In this document: positions 4,117 through 6,939 of the stretch, piece after piece
How the letters are laid out: every line of letters begins with the position of its first letter
Position numbering within the stretch: position 1 is the stretch's first letter
Assembly: GCA_964401045.1 (NCBI GenBank)
Contig: CAYNXB010000109.1
Location: 1 to 6,939, forward strand
Direction: 5' to 3'
Length of the DNA: 6,939 nt
Source of the DNA: CAYNXB01 sp964401045
GTDB lineage: Bacteria > Pseudomonadota > Alphaproteobacteria > Sphingomonadales > Sphingomonadaceae
The notes under the pieces: generated by a model
The model's database searches: none
What the model saw: the letters and a program-made list of their open reading frames with translations, nothing else
What the model was told of the DNA's origin: nothing
Position numbers and translations under genes: made by a program

Positions 4117-6939
4117 GCAGCGCGACTACAGAGACACCGTCTTCCTGCCGAAGACCGAGTTCCCCATGAAAGCCGGCCTTCCGCAGAAGGAGCCGGGGAT
4201 TCTCGCGCGCTGGCAGGCCGATGGCATGTACGAGAAGGTTCGCGCGGCCCGCGCCGGACGCGAGAAATTCATCCTGCATGACGGCCCGCCCTACGCCAAC
4301 GGCGACATCCACATCGGCCACGCGCTCAACCACGTGCTCAAGGACATGGTCGTGCGCACGCAGACCCTGCTCGGCAAGGATGCGCCCTATGTGCCCGGGT
4401 GGGACTGCCACGGCCTGCCGATCGAGTGGAAGGTCGAGGAGCAGTACCGCAAGCAGAAGAAGAACAAGGACGAGGTTCCCCCCAAGGAATTCCGCGCCGA
4501 ATGCCGCGCCTATGCCGCGCACTGGGTCGAGATCCAGCGCGAGCAATTGAAGCGCCTCGGCATCGGCGGCGACTGGGACAACCCCTACCTGACGATGGAT
4601 TTCGCGGCGGAAGCCACCATCGTTGCCGAACTGCTCAAGTTCGCCGAAAGCGGCCAGCTCTATCGCGGCGCCAAGCCGGTGATGTGGTCGCCCGTGGAGA
4701 AGACCGCGCTGGCCGAGGCCGAGGTCGAGTACGAGGACATCGTCTCGACCCAGATCGATGTGGCGTTCGAGATCGTGGAAAGCCCGATCCCCGAACTGGT
4801 CGGCGCGCATGCGGTGATCTGGACGACCACGCCGTGGACGATCCCGGTCAATCAGGCTTTGGCTTATGGGCCTGATATCGTTTATCAAGTCGAAGACTTC
4901 ACGTTTACCGACGGGCACACACTGCGACTGCTTTATGCGGGCACTCTTCGGACCAACCTGCTCCATAGGTTGGGCGCGCTGGGGACCGTTTCGATCAGGG
5001 CGAGCGACATCGTGCGCCACATCGAAGGCTCCGAACTCGCGGGCACCATCGCCCGCCACCCGATGCACCATCTCGGCGGGTTCTTCGCCGAGCCGCGGCC
5101 GCTGCTGCCCGGTGATTTCGTCACCACCGACAGCGGCACCGGTCTCGTCCACCTGGCGCCCGATCATGGCGAGGACGATTTCGAGCTGTGCAAGGCGCAC
5201 GGCATCGGGCCGAAGTTCGCGGTCGAAGGCGACGGCAAGTATCGCGAGGACTGGGGCTGGCTCGGCGGGCAGGGCTCGGTCATCAACCCCAAGTTCAACG
5301 CGCCCGACGGGCCGATCTGCTCGGACCTGCGCGAGGCGGACGGCCTGCTCGCGGCGTCCACAGACTATAAACACAGCTATCCACACAGCTGGCGCTCGAA
5401 GGCCAAGGTGATCTTCCGCTGCACGCCGCAGTGGTTCGTGCCGATGGACCGCCCGCTCGACCACTTGCCCGCGCTGACCCGCGACGAGCAGCGCTGGGAA
5501 GACGAAGGCGGCGATGCGACGATCGACGAAACGCCCTCGGCCGGTTCACCCAGCCTGCGCGAGCTGGCGCTCGACGCCATCGGCAGGACCCGTTTCGTGC
5601 CCGACAAAGGCCGCAACCGCATCGGCAGCATGGTCGAAGGGCGGCCCGACTGGGTGCTCAGCCGCCAGCGCGCCTGGGGCGTGCCGATCACGCTGTTCGT
5701 CCACCGCGACACCGGCGAATACCTGGTCGATCCCGAGGTGAATGCCCGCATCGTCGCCGCGATCCGCGAACAGGGCGTAGACGCGTGGGACGACGAGAAC
5801 GCGCAGGCGCTGCTCGGGCCGAATTACAAGCTCGAAGACTACGAGCGGATCATCGACATCCTCGACGTGTGGTTCGATTCGGGCTCGACCCACGCCTTCG
5901 TGCTCGAATCCGGCCGCTGGCCGGACTTGCAGTGGCCGGCGGATCTCTACCTCGAAGGTTCGGACCAGCATCGCGGCTGGTTCCAGTCCTCGCTGCTCGA
6001 AGCCTGCGCCACGCGCGGCCGTGCGCCTTACGATACGGTGCTGACCCACGGCTTCACCATGGCGAGCGACGGCAAGAAGATGTCGAAGAGCCTGGGCAAC
6101 ACCGTCGATCCCAACAAGGTGATGGAGACCTACGGCGCCGACATCATCCGCCTGTGGGCGCTGAGCGTCGACTACACCGAGGATCACCGCATCGGCGACG
6201 AGATTCTCAAGGGCGTCGCCGACCAGTACCGCAAGCTCCGCAACACCTTCCGCTACCTGCTCGGCGCGCTGTCCGATTACGATCCGGCCGAGGCGGTGGG
6301 CGTCGAAGAGATGCCCGAGCTCGAGCGCTACATGCTCGCGCTGCTCGGCAAGCTCGACGGCGAGTTGCGCCAGGCGATCGCGGACTACGACTTCACCGCC
6401 TACGTCCGCGCGCTCGGCGATTTCGCCAACGAGGACCTGTCGGCGTTCTATTTCGATATCCGCAAGGACAGCCTCTATTGCGACGCGCCGGGCGATCCCA
6501 AGCGCCGCGCCTACCGCACGGTGCTCGACACCCTGTTCCACGCCCTGATCCGCTACGCCGCGCCGGTGCTGGTGTTCACATCGGAGGAAGTGTGGGCCAG
6601 CCGCTATCCCGACGCGGACAGCGTGCACTTGCTGGAGTGGCCGGAACTGCCCGAAGTCGAGGCCGACCTCACGCGGTGGACGGAGTTGCGCGCCCTGCGC
6701 ACCCGCGTCACCGAAACAATCGAGCCACTCCGCCGCGAGAAGGTAGTCCGCTCAAGCCTCGAGGCCAGGGTCGAAGTGCCGGCGGACGCCGTGCCGGCAG
6801 GCCTTACCGATGACGATCTCGCCGAGCTGTTCATCAGCTCCACCGTGTCGCAGGGCGATGCGGTGCGGGTATCGCGCACCGAACTCGAAAAATGCGGCCG
6901 TTGCTGGCGCCACCTTCCCGAAGTCACCGAAGACGGCGC
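4109..6939 (+). CDS. ileS: Isoleucyl-tRNA synthetase, 3' end beyond the window
   Basis: IleS charges tRNA-Ile with isoleucine and hydrolyses mischarged valine. The frame is open from ATG 4109 to the last base, giving 943 complete codons plus two bases with no stop. Class I motifs are present: HIGH at residues 68-71 (4310-4321), WDCHGLPIE in the N-terminal core, and KMSKS at 657-661 (6077-6091). The inserted editing domain has the Thr-rich WTTTPWTIP (238-246) and GTGLVHLAPDHGEDD (343-357), with Asp352 the likely counterpart of E. coli Asp342. GSDQHRGW (617-624) also matches the family. The last visible element is CGRC (929-932), the first pair of the C-terminal zinc site, so probably only a few dozen residues are missing. 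This is the type 1 bacterial form. KMSKS lies about 55 residues later than in E. coli (602-606), partly because of an acidic insertion at about 448-482. The start overlaps ribF by eight bases and lacks a clear ribosome binding site. Confidence 0.95.
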   Translation, partial: MTEQRDYRDTVFLPKTEFPMKAGLPQKEPGILARWQADGMYEKVRAARAGREKFILHDGPPYANGDIHIGHALNHVLKDMVVRTQTLLGKDAPYVPGWDCHGLPIEWKVEEQYRKQKKNKDEVPPKEFRAECRAYAAHWVEIQREQLKRLGIGGDWDNPYLTMDFAAEATIVAELLKFAESGQLYRGAKPVMWSPVEKTALAEAEVEYEDIVSTQIDVAFEIVESPIPELVGAHAVIWTTTPWTIPVNQALAYGPDIVYQVEDFTFTDGHTLRLLYAGTLRTNLLHRLGALGTVSIRASDIVRHIEGSELAGTIARHPMHHLGGFFAEPRPLLPGDFVTTDSGTGLVHLAPDHGEDDFELCKAHGIGPKFAVEGDGKYREDWGWLGGQGSVINPKFNAPDGPICSDLREADGLLAASTDYKHSYPHSWRSKAKVIFRCTPQWFVPMDRPLDHLPALTRDEQRWEDEGGDATIDETPSAGSPSLRELALDAIGRTRFVPDKGRNRIGSMVEGRPDWVLSRQRAWGVPITLFVHRDTGEYLVDPEVNARIVAAIREQGVDAWDDENAQALLGPNYKLEDYERIIDILDVWFDSGSTHAFVLESGRWPDLQWPADLYLEGSDQHRGWFQSSLLEACATRGRAPYDTVLTHGFTMASDGKKMSKSLGNTVDPNKVMETYGADIIRLWALSVDYTEDHRIGDEILKGVADQYRKLRNTFRYLLGALSDYDPAEAVGVEEMPELERYMLALLGKLDGELRQAIADYDFTAYVRALGDFANEDLSAFYFDIRKDSLYCDAPGDPKRRAYRTVLDTLFHALIRYAAPVLVFTSEEVWASRYPDADSVHLLEWPELPEVEADLTRWTELRALRTRVTETIEPLRREKVVRSSLEARVEVPADAVPAGLTDDDLAELFISSTVSQGDAVRVSRTELEKCGRCWRHLPEVTEDG

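Noticed and set aside
4857..4985. A compensated frameshift in ileS as the cause of the odd patch
   Set aside because: The ileS frame reads through without stops and rejoins conserved motifs. The other two plus frames give no better match to the family in this stretch.
3725..5464. Open frame of 579 codons on the minus strand opposite ribF and ileS
   Set aside because: The plus strand here encodes intact RibF and IleS motifs in two different frames. The antisense translation is Arg/Ala/Gly-rich with no recognisable domain, as expected for a shadow frame in GC-rich coding DNA.
5546..6628. Minus-strand open frame of 360 codons opposite ileS
   Set aside because: It is a shadow of the conserved IleS frame, with no start context or domain to support it.
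5431..6813. Open frame of 460 codons on the plus strand inside ileS
   Set aside because: It overlaps ileS in another frame across KMSKS and the anticodon-binding region. Its product is low-complexity Arg-rich sequence with no family features.
1..6939. Mobile element, CRISPR array, toxin-antitoxin, phage or other new system
   Set aside because: All large frames are identified housekeeping genes. No transposase, integrase, direct-repeat array, attachment-site duplication or unexplained long region is present.

Overview
This window looks like ordinary core chromosome from an alphaproteobacterium, most likely a sphingomonad (Sphingomonadales, perhaps Erythrobacteraceae). The placement rests on four points: high-GC coding sequence, a compact 228-residue GpmA without the enterobacterial C-terminal tail, the style of the IleS and DHFR sequences, and a palindromic intergenic element of a type I remember as common in sphingomonad genomes. 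It is made from memory of the families, without a database search.

Layout. A complete tRNA-Thr(GGT) with encoded CCA lies on the minus strand at 1-75, with a TTGACA-bearing promoter candidate behind it. Everything else reads on the plus strand: a 46-codon basic small ORF (149-289), then gpmA (phosphoglycerate mutase), purE and purK (carboxylation of AIR in purine synthesis), folA (dihydrofolate reductase), ribF (FMN/FAD synthesis) and ileS (isoleucyl-tRNA synthetase). ileS runs off the right edge just after the first Cys pair of its C-terminal zinc site. The ribF-ileS order matches the well-known ribF-ileS-lspA arrangement, so lspA may follow outside the window.

Organisation. gpmA and purE are separated by one base. 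purK/folA, folA/ribF and ribF/ileS overlap by 4, 4 and 8 bases, which suggests one transcript with translational coupling. The only real break is the 133-base purE-purK gap, which holds a roughly 110-base imperfect palindrome with 21 paired positions. It ends directly before the purK ribosome binding site. Four of the seven protein genes start at GTG or TTG.

Functionally the cluster combines central carbon metabolism, purine synthesis, the folate and flavin cofactors, and translation. I found no sign of a novel defence, mobile or biosynthetic system. The points most worth a second look are the palindrome, the small ORF, and a lower-GC patch inside the IleS editing-domain region.
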